From Candidatus Metalachnospira gallinarum (lineage in GTDB: Bacteria > Bacillota > Clostridia > Lachnospirales > Anaerotignaceae), in contig CAJFHC010000012.1 of assembly GCA_904378045.1 (NCBI GenBank), positions 1-42,798 on the forward strand: 42,798 nucleotides of DNA. Direction: 5' to 3'. Position numbers and translations under genes: made by a program. Below, in pieces: positions 34,763 to 42,702 of the stretch (within the stretch, counting starts at the first letter, position 1; each line of letters begins with the position of its first letter). The notes beneath the pieces are model-generated. The model worked only from the letters and a program-made list of their open reading frames with translations. It was not told where the DNA came from and did not search any database.

Positions 34763-35923
34763 TCATACATATTTTACCGTTTTTACGATGTTTCCGTTTT
34801 GTATGTACTGTCTTGGCACTCGTTTGCTGAGGGTGCAGAACACCTCGTAGTTGATCGTATGGAGCACGGCGGCGATGTCGTCGGCGCTTATCTCGTTTTC
34901 TCCCTGTCTGCCCATAAGGACGACCTCGTCATTCACCTTTACGCCGTCTATATCCGTTACGTCGACCATAAACTGATCCATGCATATCCTGCCGACAATG
35001 GGCGCGTACATGCCATGGATAAGCACCCTGCCTCCCTTTGAGTATGCCCTTATAAATCCGTCGGCATATCCCACCGGTATTGTCGCGATCCTTCTTTTCT
35101 CATCGGCTATATATTCCCTGCCGTAGCTTACGCTGTCTCCGGGATATATGTCTTTAACAAAGCTGACGTGTGTTTTTATTGACATTGCCGGTCTAAGGTC
35201 AAGATTATTCTTTATGACCTCGTCGGAAGGATAAGCTCCGTAAAGTATTATTCCCGGTCTTACCATATCAAAGGCCATATCGTCAAAATCAATTATCGCG
35301 GCGCTGTTGGCGGCGTGCCTGACGGGAATGACTACTCCCCTTTTCCTCAGCATTTCGTCCATCCTTACGAACTTTTCATACTGCCCTTTCGTAAAGGATT
35401 TATCCGCCTCGTCCGCCACGGCAAAATGCGTGAACATTCCGTTTATTTCAATATTGGGCAGCTTGCTTATTTCGGCGATCTCATCGGCCGACTCCTCATT
35501 CACTCTGTAGCCTATCCTGCCCATACCGGTGTCTATCTTTATATGCACGACCGCCGTTTTATTGAGCCTTACGGCCGCCTGAGAAAGTTTTCCCGCCGTG
35601 TCCAGCGAATAGACGGTCTGTATAAATCCGTTGTTTATGACGTCGTCAAGCCTAAGCTCCGGAGTATATCCCAAAAGAAGTATAGGCGCCTTTATGCCGT
35701 TTTTCCTTAAATTAAGCCCCTCGTCAACAACAGCAACGGCCAGCCAGTCCGCTCCGTTTTCAAGGAGCACCCCGGCCGTCTCGACCGAGCCATGTCCGTA
35801 GGCGTCGGCCTTTATAACTCCTATTATGCCCGCATGCGGCGGCGTCTTTTTTCTTATGTTTCTCATGTTATAGGCAATGGCGTCAAGATCGACCATAGCC
35901 AGCACTCTTTCCTCGTCAGTCAT
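34763..35923 (-). CDS. alr: Alanine racemase
   Basis: A 386-residue PLP enzyme that supplies D-alanine for peptidoglycan and, if present, teichoic acid D-alanylation. VIKADAYGHG (about residues 36-45) holds the PLP lysine, and VSYGREY near 260 the catalytic tyrosine on the other monomer. HIKIDTGMGRIGYR, RHAANSAAI, VRPGIILYGAYPS and GRICMDQFMVDVT complete the pattern. GGAGG lies 6 nt before the ATG at 35923, and the GerS-like gene ends 12 nt upstream. In spore formers alanine racemase also keeps alanine from germinating spores, which fits its neighbour. Confidence 0.97.
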   Translation of the reverse strand: MTDEERVLAMVDLDAIAYNMRNIRKKTPPHAGIIGVIKADAYGHGSVETAGVLLENGADWLAVAVVDEGLNLRKNGIKAPILLLGYTPELRLDDVINNGFIQTVYSLDTAGKLSQAAVRLNKTAVVHIKIDTGMGRIGYRVNEESADEIAEISKLPNIEINGMFTHFAVADEADKSFTKGQYEKFVRMDEMLRKRGVVIPVRHAANSAAIIDFDDMAFDMVRPGIILYGAYPSDEVIKNNLDLRPAMSIKTHVSFVKDIYPGDSVSYGREYIADEKRRIATIPVGYADGFIRAYSKGGRVLIHGMYAPIVGRICMDQFMVDVTDIDGVKVNDEVVLMGRQGENEISADDIAAVLHTINYEVFCTLSKRVPRQYIQNGNIVKTVKYV

Positions 35924-35935
35924 TTTTGTCCTCCG

Positions 35936-36571
35936 TTAGTCGGCCCTGAAAACCGAATCATCCATTTCCGGGTCGTATTCAAATTCGTTATATGTAATAA
36001 TATATCTCTCGTTTCCATCCGCGTCGTAAATGACGAATTTCAACGGCTTAAGCGTTTCGTTGTCAATCCACATTTTTTCGGTGGCCGTATATCTGTTTCC
36101 TCCAGGAATAACAGCCTCAAGCACGGTGCATCTGCTCTCATCAAGGCTGACAGACGTATCAACGGCCACATCCTCGGAATTCATATAGTTCCTTATAAAG
36201 CTGCAAAAGAACAATTCGTCTCCGTTGGAGGCGCCGGGGATCTCAAGCTCAACGGTCTCTCCTGTTCTCGCGTTATGCTGGAATATCTTTTCCCCGTCGA
36301 ACACAGTATAATTTCCGGCCATATTTTCCGGAGCGGTTATCTCCATACGGTACTCGCCCGTGGTTTTATTGTACTGCTCCGTTTCGTATGTATTTTCTCC
36401 CTTGTTTGATATTCTCGTAAGAGTCGCGGCGCACCAGCAGCTTTCCGTTTCCGAAAGCCTGTTTTGTATCCTCTCCATTACCGTAAGGTCGGTCTCGGCG
36501 CAGGATGAGAGCGAAAAAGCCGCCGCGGCGGCGATCATGGCGAAGGCCGTTCTTTTTAAAGCGTTAAGCAT
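35936..36571 (-). CDS. GerS-like LolA-fold lipoprotein
   Basis: A 211-residue lipoprotein: signal peptide with lipobox LSSC (Cys at about 24), then a LolA/LppX-like beta domain (TLTRISNKGENTYETEQY, YRMEITAPENMAGNYTVFDGEKIFQH, KMWIDNETLKPLKFVIYDADG). In Clostridioides difficile GerS, a germination lipoprotein that supports CwlD in making cortex muramic-delta-lactam, is encoded next to alr2; the same pairing here makes a GerS-type role the best guess. The ATG at 36571 has GAGG 7 nt upstream; an in-frame TTG at 36586 lacks an RBS. It is 12 nt from alr. Confidence 0.75.
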   Translation of the reverse strand: MLNALKRTAFAMIAAAAAFSLSSCAETDLTVMERIQNRLSETESCWCAATLTRISNKGENTYETEQYNKTTGEYRMEITAPENMAGNYTVFDGEKIFQHNARTGETVELEIPGASNGDELFFCSFIRNYMNSEDVAVDTSVSLDESRCTVLEAVIPGGNRYTATEKMWIDNETLKPLKFVIYDADGNERYIITYNEFEYDPEMDDSVFRAD

Positions 36572-36641
36572 ATAAAAACCTCGCAAATATTATTATAGTT
36601 ATATATACTTGCGCCGGCCGCATAAAATGCCTTCCCTTTTG

Positions 36642-38171
36642 TTATCTGAACCTTTTTATGGCTTCTGCCACATTCTCGGCGATGTCCCACGCCATTACGC
36701 CGTATGTTCCAAGCTTCTCCTTTGATATGTCTCCGCTGAGCCCGTGTATATACGCTCCTACCGCCGCGGCGAAAAACGGCTCTATTCCCTGGGCTATGAA
36801 CGAGGATATGACTCCCGTAAGCACGTCTCCCGATCCTCCCGTAGACATTGACGGATTTCCCGTAATATTTATTACTACCCTGCCGTCCGGAGCGGCTATT
36901 ACGCTTCTGGCGTCCTTCAGGACAGTGACGCAGTTATATTTCACGGCAAAATCCCTCGCCACATTTACCGTGTCCTCAAGTATCTCTCTCACGGAAAGGC
37001 CGGTAAGTCTGCTCATCTCTCCGGGATGGGGCGTAATTACGGGCGTATACTTGAGCCCGAGCAATATGGAAGGATCGTCGGCTATGGCGTTTAAGCCGTC
37101 GGCGTCAATCACAAGCGTAGTATCGGCCTCATAAATAAGTTTTTTCACAAATTCGCTTACGTCGTCGCTCATTCCAAGCCCTGGGCCGACGGCGATGGCC
37201 GAAGCTCTCTGTATCTTGTCCTTTATCTCGTCATAACATTCGTAGCGAACCATTCCCTCATACTCGGAAAGCGGCGTTACGACAGCCTCCGGCACAAGCT
37301 GCTGGACAACGCTTATGCCGCTTCTTACCGTGCAGGCATACACAAGGCCGGCTCCCGATCTGAACGCTCCTTTACAGCAAAGAGCCAGAGCGCCGGTCAT
37401 ATCCTTTGACCCGGCGATGACAAAAAGTCTTCCGTAATCGCCCTTGTTAGTCCTTTTCTGTCTTTTCGGTATTATGTTATAAACGTCCTTTTTATCAAGG
37501 AAAGCCGTTTTTATATTCATTTCGTCAATGGTAGACGGCTGTATGGAAATATTGGCGATTTTTATGTCTCCGCAGCAGGACGCTCCGGGATAGAGAAGCA
37601 GTCCTATTTTGGGCAGGGCAAAGGTAACGGTTATATCCGCCTCAACGGCAGTGCCCATTATCATTCCGTCATCGGAATTTACGCCGGAAGGAATGTCGAT
37701 GCTTATTACCTTTTTGGCATAGGTGTTTATCATCTCGATTACTTCGGCGTACATTCCCTCTATTTTTCTGGAAATGCCCGTTCCGAATACCGCGTCAACG
37801 ACTATATCCGCCCTTCCGGTTTCAATGACCGCCTCCGTAAAGCCGGAAATCACCGGCACTCCGCATTTTATGGCTATATTGTAGTTTATTTCCGCGTCCT
37901 GGCTGAATTTGCTCGTATCAAACAAAAAAACGATCTTACAGTCCACGCCTCTGTCGTGAAGCTGTCTCGCCAGAGCGAACCCGTCTCCGCCGTTGTTTCC
38001 CTTTCCGGCGAAAATAACGACTTTAGGCTCCTCTATTCCTTCCAGCTCCCTTAGACAGACGTCGCAGACCTCCCTCGCCGCGTTTTCCATAAGCACTATG
38101 GACGGTATGCCGATTTGCTCGCTCGTGGCTATGTCTATTTTTTTCATCTGTTCGGCCGTAACCGCTTTCAT
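36642..38171 (-). CDS. nnrDE: Bifunctional NAD(P)HX epimerase / ADP-dependent dehydratase
   Basis: A 509-residue fusion that repairs hydrated NADH/NADPH. The N-terminal YjeF_N domain (about 1-215) epimerises the S/R forms: AGKGNNGGDGFALARQL, VDAVFGTGISR, DIPSGVNSDDG. The C-terminal ribokinase-fold dehydratase (about 225-505) carries GRLFVIAGSKDMTGA, AVGPGLG, VIDADGLNAI, TPHPGEMSRLTG and the ATP/ADP loop TGGSGDVLTG. The length is standard. The ATG at 38171 is 9 nt from AAGGAG; ATG 38180 directly abuts it and is rejected. An extended -10 and three 13-bp tandem repeats lie upstream. The GerS-like gene begins 70 nt downstream. Confidence 0.95.
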   Translation of the reverse strand: MKAVTAEQMKKIDIATSEQIGIPSIVLMENAAREVCDVCLRELEGIEEPKVVIFAGKGNNGGDGFALARQLHDRGVDCKIVFLFDTSKFSQDAEINYNIAIKCGVPVISGFTEAVIETGRADIVVDAVFGTGISRKIEGMYAEVIEMINTYAKKVISIDIPSGVNSDDGMIMGTAVEADITVTFALPKIGLLLYPGASCCGDIKIANISIQPSTIDEMNIKTAFLDKKDVYNIIPKRQKRTNKGDYGRLFVIAGSKDMTGALALCCKGAFRSGAGLVYACTVRSGISVVQQLVPEAVVTPLSEYEGMVRYECYDEIKDKIQRASAIAVGPGLGMSDDVSEFVKKLIYEADTTLVIDADGLNAIADDPSILLGLKYTPVITPHPGEMSRLTGLSVREILEDTVNVARDFAVKYNCVTVLKDARSVIAAPDGRVVINITGNPSMSTGGSGDVLTGVISSFIAQGIEPFFAAAVGAYIHGLSGDISKEKLGTYGVMAWDIAENVAEAIKRFR

Positions 38172-38205
38172 ATTATTCATCTCCTTCGGTCAGTCAACAC
38201 AAAGA

Positions 38206-38244
38206 ATCGTTAAAATATATCGTTAAAATATATCATTAAAAAAT
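38206..38244. repeat. Three 13-bp tandem repeats in the nnrDE leader
   Basis: Two identical units atcgttaaaatat (38206-38218, 38219-38231) and a third diverged unit atcattaaaaaat (38232-38244) lie between the nnrDE -10 and its RBS, so they begin the transcript. Confidence 0.85.
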
Positions 38245-38253
38245 ATTATACCA
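38245..38253 (-). promoter_or_regulatory. Extended -10 promoter of nnrDE
   Basis: Minus strand TGGTATAAT (TATAAT at 38245-38250). No good -35 at 16-18 bp; promoter activity would rest on the extended -10. Confidence 0.5.
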
Positions 38254-38300
38254 CATCGAGGAGGATTTTTATATAACAAAAGATCCATTGGAAACGCAAT

Positions 38301-38327
38301 AAAAAACAGGCGGTATTTCACGCCTGT
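38301..38327 (-). terminator. Intrinsic terminator after the ABC-F gene
   Basis: Minus strand stem ACAGGCG/CGCCTGT (38321-38327 with 38306-38312), 8-nt loop, then TTTTTTATT. Confidence 0.92.
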
Positions 38328-38338
38328 AAATTTGTATT

Positions 38339-39964
38339 TTATTCCTCCGACAGCTTTTTTCTGAGCTCATTAAGGCTTTCATTCTCGATAAACTCGTCAT
38401 ATGTCTCACGTCTGTCTATTATTCCGCCGGGAAGTATCTCTATGACCCTGTTGGCGATTGTCTGGACAAACTGATGGTCGTGGGAATCAAAAAGCAGAGT
38501 TCCCTTGAAATCCATCAAGCCGTTATTCAAAGCCTGTATGCTTTCGAGATCAAGATGGTTGGTTGGTTCATCAAGAATAAGCACGTTCGCTCCGGAAATC
38601 ATCATTTTGCAGAGCATACATCTTACCCTCTCTCCTCCGGAAAGCACGTTGGCCGGTTTAAGCGATTCCTCTCCGCTGAAAAGCATCCTTCCAAGCCATC
38701 CCCTTATGTCGGCGTCATATCTTTCGCCCTCTTTTGCGTATGGCCTGAGCCATTCGAGCAGGGAATCCGTGCAATCGTCAAAATATTTTGAGTTATCCTT
38801 GGGGAAATACGCCGTCGACGTTGTTACTCCCCATTTGAATGACCCTTCGTCCGGCTCCAGCTCTCCGCAGAGTATCTGGAAAAGCGTTGTTCTCGCTATC
38901 TCGTCCGCTCCTACAAACGCGACCTTGTCATTGGGCATTATTATAAAGCTGACGTCGTTGAGCACCTTCCTGCCGTTTACTGTCTTGGAAAGGTTTTTGA
39001 CTTCAAGAACATCGTTGCCGACCTCCCTGTCCTGCTTGAACGAACAGAAAGGATACCTCCTTGACGACACCCTTATTGTGTCCATCTGGAGGTTGTCCAG
39101 CAGTTTTTTACGGGATGTGGCCTGTCTTGATTTAGAAGCGTTGGCGCTGAATCTCTGGATAAATTCCGTAAGTTCCTTTATTTTCTGCTCGGCTCTCTTG
39201 TTCTGGTCCTTGATCTGCCTGTCGACCATCTGAGTATAATCATACCAGAAATCATAGTTTCCGACATACATAGTTATTTTGCCGTAATCTATATCGGCGA
39301 TGTTGGTGCATACTTTATTGAGGAAATGCCTGTCATGGGACACGACTATGACCGTGTTCTCAAAGTCAAGCAAAAAGTCCTCAAGCCATTTTACGGACGC
39401 AAGATCAAGGTGGTTTGTGGGCTCGTCAAGAAGAAGTATGTCCGGATTTCCAAAAAGAGCCTGGGCGAGGAGTACCTTTACCTTCTGATTTCCCGTAAGC
39501 TCGTTCATTTTCGCGTAATGGAACTCGTTTGTTATGCCAAGACCGTTCAAAAGTATTTCGGCGTCGCTTTCCGCGCTCCATCCGTCAAGCTCGGCAAACT
39601 CGGCTTCAAGCTCCGAGACCTTTATTCCGTCCTCATCGCTGAAATCAGGCTTGCTGTAAAGCGCTTCCTTTTCCTCCATTATGTCGTAGAGACGTTTATT
39701 GCCGTAAAGCACGCATTTAATGACGTCAAAATCGTCAAAAAGGAAATGATCCTGTCTCAAAACCGACATTCTTTCTCCGGGCGTTATGGAGACCGCTCCG
39801 GTGTTCGGCTCTATCTCTCCCGATAATATTTTCAAAAATGTTGATTTTCCGGCTCCGTTGGCTCCTATAAGGCCATAGCAGTTCCCTTTGCTGAAAGTTA
39901 CGTTTACGTCCTTAAAAAGCACCCTTCCGCCATACTGAAGAGATACGTCGTTAACACTTATCAT
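38339..39964 (-). CDS. ABC-F family ATPase (YkpA/YbiT type)
   Basis: A 541-residue soluble protein of two ATP-binding domains without membrane helices, expected to act on the ribosome. Domain 1 has Walker A GANGAGKST (34-42), signature LTGNQKVK (156-163) and ILLLDEPTNHLD. A linker (about 230-310, charged) separates it from domain 2, which has LSGGERVR (441-448) and VLILDEPTNHLD but a changed Walker A, GADEIARTT (352-360), lacking the usual G-K pair. The H-switches are SHDRHF and SHDHQF. This subgroup is a translation factor type; resistance function is unlikely, but unproven. ATG 39964 has AGGAG 10 nt upstream; follows the lipoprotein gene by 24 nt. Confidence 0.92.
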   Translation of the reverse strand: MISVNDVSLQYGGRVLFKDVNVTFSKGNCYGLIGANGAGKSTFLKILSGEIEPNTGAVSITPGERMSVLRQDHFLFDDFDVIKCVLYGNKRLYDIMEEKEALYSKPDFSDEDGIKVSELEAEFAELDGWSAESDAEILLNGLGITNEFHYAKMNELTGNQKVKVLLAQALFGNPDILLLDEPTNHLDLASVKWLEDFLLDFENTVIVVSHDRHFLNKVCTNIADIDYGKITMYVGNYDFWYDYTQMVDRQIKDQNKRAEQKIKELTEFIQRFSANASKSRQATSRKKLLDNLQMDTIRVSSRRYPFCSFKQDREVGNDVLEVKNLSKTVNGRKVLNDVSFIIMPNDKVAFVGADEIARTTLFQILCGELEPDEGSFKWGVTTSTAYFPKDNSKYFDDCTDSLLEWLRPYAKEGERYDADIRGWLGRMLFSGEESLKPANVLSGGERVRCMLCKMMISGANVLILDEPTNHLDLESIQALNNGLMDFKGTLLFDSHDHQFVQTIANRVIEILPGGIIDRRETYDEFIENESLNELRKKLSEE

Positions 39965-39988
39965 AATTATTATTCTCCTAATCTTTTG

Positions 39989-40852
39989 TTATTTAGTCTC
40001 TCCCTCTGAGTTGACCTCCTGAGCGCTGAGAGCTTCCTGGGGCAGAGAGGTGTCAATATCGCAGTTGTAATCGTCGACCGTTCCGCCGGCTGTATATGAT
40101 TCTATCTGTATAACCATGGATGGATCCGTGATGTCGTTTTCCTCATAAAGTTTATTGAAAAGACTCTGCACCGTGTCCGTAAGGTCTACCTCATAGCCTA
40201 CGATAACGTCAGCCTCATCGACCCATATCTTTACCGGCAGATCCTCACATTCCTCGTAATAGGCCGGGCCGATATTTGTTCCGACAAGGGCTGTGGAACC
40301 GGTGATCTCAAGAACGTCTGAAAGGATCGCTCTGGGTATCGTTCCCTCATACACGCTTACCTGTCTGCCGTTTACGGTTTCAGTCCCGGTAACCTGCATA
40401 TTTGAGGCAGAGCTCATAAATGTGGAACCGTTTTCCATTATGTCATACTGAGAAGCCGCTACTCTGAAATCCTCCGTATCTATGACTTCCTTAAGCCATT
40501 CGCCGTTTTCGTCAAGCAGATAGACTGTGTTTGTTTCGTCCTTCTGCTCAAGTATGAGCCTTGTATTTGTCTCAACCGGAGCGTTTACGGAATCATTGGC
40601 CGTAATGTTTACGTCCATATCAGCAAAAAACGGCTCTGCCTTGAGAGATATATTCCCCCTTGTTCCCATTGATATTTTGTTTCCGTCTGACGAAGCCGTC
40701 ATATTTATCTCGGTTACTCCCGTAAAACTTTCCACCGCAGCAGTGGCATCCAAAATACCGGCATTGGCGGAAGGAGTCTCCTCCGAGGAGCAGCCGGAAA
40801 CCGCGGCGAGAGCAATAAAAGCCGCAGCCGCCGTCAATAAAGTTTTTTTCAT
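39989..40852 (-). CDS. Lipoprotein, DUF6612/LolA-like
   Basis: A 287-residue lipoprotein with lipobox AVSGC (Cys about 21) and a beta-rich outer domain (INMTASSDGNKISMGTRGNI, FADMDVNITAND, EQKDETNTVYLLDENGEW, KIWVDEADVIVGYEVDLTD). This resembles the DUF6612 group of LolA/LppX-fold lipoproteins, common in Clostridia, with unknown ligands. The ATG at 40852 (MKKTLL...) has AGGGG 8 nt upstream; the in-frame GTG at 40861 overlaps that site. A near-perfect promoter precedes it, and it is probably cotranscribed with the ABC-F gene. Confidence 0.8.
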   Translation of the reverse strand: MKKTLLTAAAAFIALAAVSGCSSEETPSANAGILDATAAVESFTGVTEINMTASSDGNKISMGTRGNISLKAEPFFADMDVNITANDSVNAPVETNTRLILEQKDETNTVYLLDENGEWLKEVIDTEDFRVAASQYDIMENGSTFMSSASNMQVTGTETVNGRQVSVYEGTIPRAILSDVLEITGSTALVGTNIGPAYYEECEDLPVKIWVDEADVIVGYEVDLTDTVQSLFNKLYEENDITDPSMVIQIESYTAGGTVDDYNCDIDTSLPQEALSAQEVNSEGETK

Positions 40853-40894
40853 TGTTTTCACCCCTTAACAAAACTTAAAAATATACATTTATTT

Positions 40895-40923
40895 ATTATA
40901 TTTTATATACTGTTTTATTTCAA
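40895..40923 (-). promoter_or_regulatory. Sigma-A promoter of the lipoprotein / ABC-F unit
   Basis: Minus strand TTGAAA (40918-40923), 17-bp spacer, TATAAT (40895-40900), the same hexamers as the pgk promoter, about 40 nt before the ATG. Confidence 0.8.
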
Positions 40924-40948
40924 GGGTAAAAATGCTTTTCAGCTCGGT

Positions 40949-41932
40949 TCAGACAAAAAGCTCTATATCCTTTCTGTCAAGCCCGGGATGGAGAGCCATA
41001 TTAAGTGCCGTGGATATGATCAGCGCCAGCCTGTCTATAACGGCGTCGACTTCCTTCGGAGTGACAAACATATTCTCAGCGTAGGGCGTGAGCATTTCGT
41101 TTATAAGGGCGTAACGCTCCCCGGGCTCAAGCCCGTTAAAAACGCCTGCTTCCGCTCCGGCGGCGTTTACTTCCGACAGTATTCTGTCCATGGTGTCGTT
41201 GACAAGCGTAGCCGCGTCCACCACCGTAGGCACTCCTATGGCTATAACGGGCACTCCCATGGTCTTTTTGTTTATTTCCGCCCTTTTGTTACCGACTCCC
41301 GCCCCCGGGGATATGCCGCCGTCGGTCATCTGTATGACGGTGTTGAGCCTGCTGAATTTTCCGGCGGCGAGAGCGTCGATAACGACAATAAGATCCGGTT
41401 TTGCCCTTTCGGCTGTCCCCGACAGAACCTCGGCCGTCTCTATCCCCGTTATTCCCATAACTCCCGGCGTAATGGCCGAGACGGAGGATACTTTGTTTCT
41501 TATAGTTTTTGGAAGCGTGTTTTTCAAATGTCTTGTAACGATTACTCCGGACGCGGCCTTGGGCCCGAGGGCGTCGGGAGTGATGGAGCCGTTGCCCAGT
41601 CCGGCCACAAGCACTTTGCGCGGCTTGTATTTTTTCATAAATTCTTTCAGGGATATGGCTGTCTCTTCTATTATTCGCTCCTTCGTCTCCGGATCGTTAG
41701 TCCTCAGCGCGCGATCCTCAACGGTTATATATTTTCCGATGGGTTTTCCGCATATCCTCGCGCCCTCCTCGTTTATTATCTCCACGGATGTTATGATCGT
41801 TCCACCGTTTTCTCTTGTTTTTACCATAACTCCCTCAACGGCGCTGTCCTCATTTATATCAAGCCGTTCACAAGCCTCAAGTGCCAGATCGGTTCTTGGT
41901 GAAAATATTTTCGCTTTTTTCTTCTTTGACAT
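40949..41932 (-). CDS. gpr: Germination protease GPR
   Basis: Spore-specific endopeptidase that degrades small acid-soluble proteins at germination; made as a zymogen in the forespore. The 327-residue protein has the family N-terminus FSPRTDLALEA around the maturation site (residues 10-20) and VAGLGNGSITPDALGP, SAITPGVMGITGIETAE, VIDALAAGKFSRLNTVIQ and GISPGAGVGNKR. The ATG at 41932 has GGAGG 5-6 nt upstream; the track extends upstream another 20 codons without RBS. Expected control is sigma-G, but I could not find a convincing sigma-G -35/-10 pair before it. This gene is strong evidence that the organism forms endospores. Confidence 0.96.
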   Translation of the reverse strand: MSKKKKAKIFSPRTDLALEACERLDINEDSAVEGVMVKTRENGGTIITSVEIINEEGARICGKPIGKYITVEDRALRTNDPETKERIIEETAISLKEFMKKYKPRKVLVAGLGNGSITPDALGPKAASGVIVTRHLKNTLPKTIRNKVSSVSAITPGVMGITGIETAEVLSGTAERAKPDLIVVIDALAAGKFSRLNTVIQMTDGGISPGAGVGNKRAEINKKTMGVPVIAIGVPTVVDAATLVNDTMDRILSEVNAAGAEAGVFNGLEPGERYALINEMLTPYAENMFVTPKEVDAVIDRLALIISTALNMALHPGLDRKDIELFV

Positions 41933-42090
41933 ATTGACCTCCAAAATATATGTTTTTAAATTATTTTTCCGCGCCCGGCTTATGATATTCATTTATGCAA
42001 GAATCATCAAATTTTTATAAATTCTTAAGTTTTATATCCACTGATTTTTAATTATTGTGCCGTATACTATAGAAAACGGAGGTGATTGGA

Positions 42091-42621
42091 ATGGAATGGA
42101 AAAAAGGAAATTACAACAGAGCTTTGCTTATATTATTTGCCGTATATCTTGCCGCCCTGACATGGATCATACTTTTTAAACTCACCGTGCCCTCGAACAT
42201 CTGGGCGCTCGGAAGGGACAGGGTCATAAATCTTATTCCGTTTTATGACACCATAGAGAATAAGTTTTTCAATGATTTCTTTGATATGACAGCGAATATA
42301 ATCGTATTCATTCCCTTCGGCATCTACGCGGGAGTCATTTTAAGAGGAGTTCCAATGTGGCAGAAAGCCATGACGGCCGCTGTTTTAAGCGCCGGCTATG
42401 AGGCCGCCCAGTTTATATTCGCCATTGGAGTAACGGACATAACGGACGTTATGATGAACACTCTCGGAGCTGTTATCGGAGCTGCCGTTTATGAATATAT
42501 ATATTTAAAACTTAAGTCGGATCAGAAAACAAGAAGATTCATAGCGCTTTGCTCGGCGGCGTCGGCCATCCCAATGGGAGCGGTCCTTGGCATAACGTCG
42601 GTGGCGTTCAGCTTTGTATAA
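42091..42621 (+). CDS. VanZ-like membrane protein
   Basis: A 176-residue VanZ-family protein with four or five transmembrane helices: residues about 11-31, 64-84 (DMTANIIVFIPFGIYAGVI), 93-112, 115-135 and 150-175. The conserved VINLIPFYDT and the E-x-x-Q-F motif in GYEAAQFIFAIGVTDITDVMMNTLGA mark the family. The original VanZ gives low-level teicoplanin resistance; most chromosomal relatives have no known role. Start ATG 42091 with GGAGG 8 nt upstream (GTG 42082 is within the RBS). Upstream is TATACT (42063-42068) without a clear -35. Divergent from gpr, single gene with its own terminator. Confidence 0.88.
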   Translation: MEWKKGNYNRALLILFAVYLAALTWIILFKLTVPSNIWALGRDRVINLIPFYDTIENKFFNDFFDMTANIIVFIPFGIYAGVILRGVPMWQKAMTAAVLSAGYEAAQFIFAIGVTDITDVMMNTLGAVIGAAVYEYIYLKLKSDQKTRRFIALCSAASAIPMGAVLGITSVAFSFV

Positions 42622-42667
42622 GGAGCAAAATATTAAAAATTTATAAGCAAAATTCATAGGCAAACAA

Positions 42668-42701
42668 AAATCCCTTCTGTTTACTTTGCAGAAGGGATTT
42701 T
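42668..42701. terminator. Terminator after the VanZ-like gene
   Basis: 12-bp perfect stem aaatcccttctg/cagaagggattt (42668-42679 with 42689-42700), 9-nt loop, T on both sides. The MITE copy starts two bases beyond its end. Confidence 0.88.
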
Positions 42702-42702
42702 C

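Noticed and set aside
40988..41902. 304-codon plus-strand ORF opposite gpr
   Set aside because: Antisense shadow of gpr, Arg/Tyr/Gly-rich translation without domain features, no RBS.
41933..42060. Sigma-G promoter upstream of gpr
   Set aside because: GCATA and CATAA-like words are present, but not at the 17-18 bp spacing; no pair was good enough.
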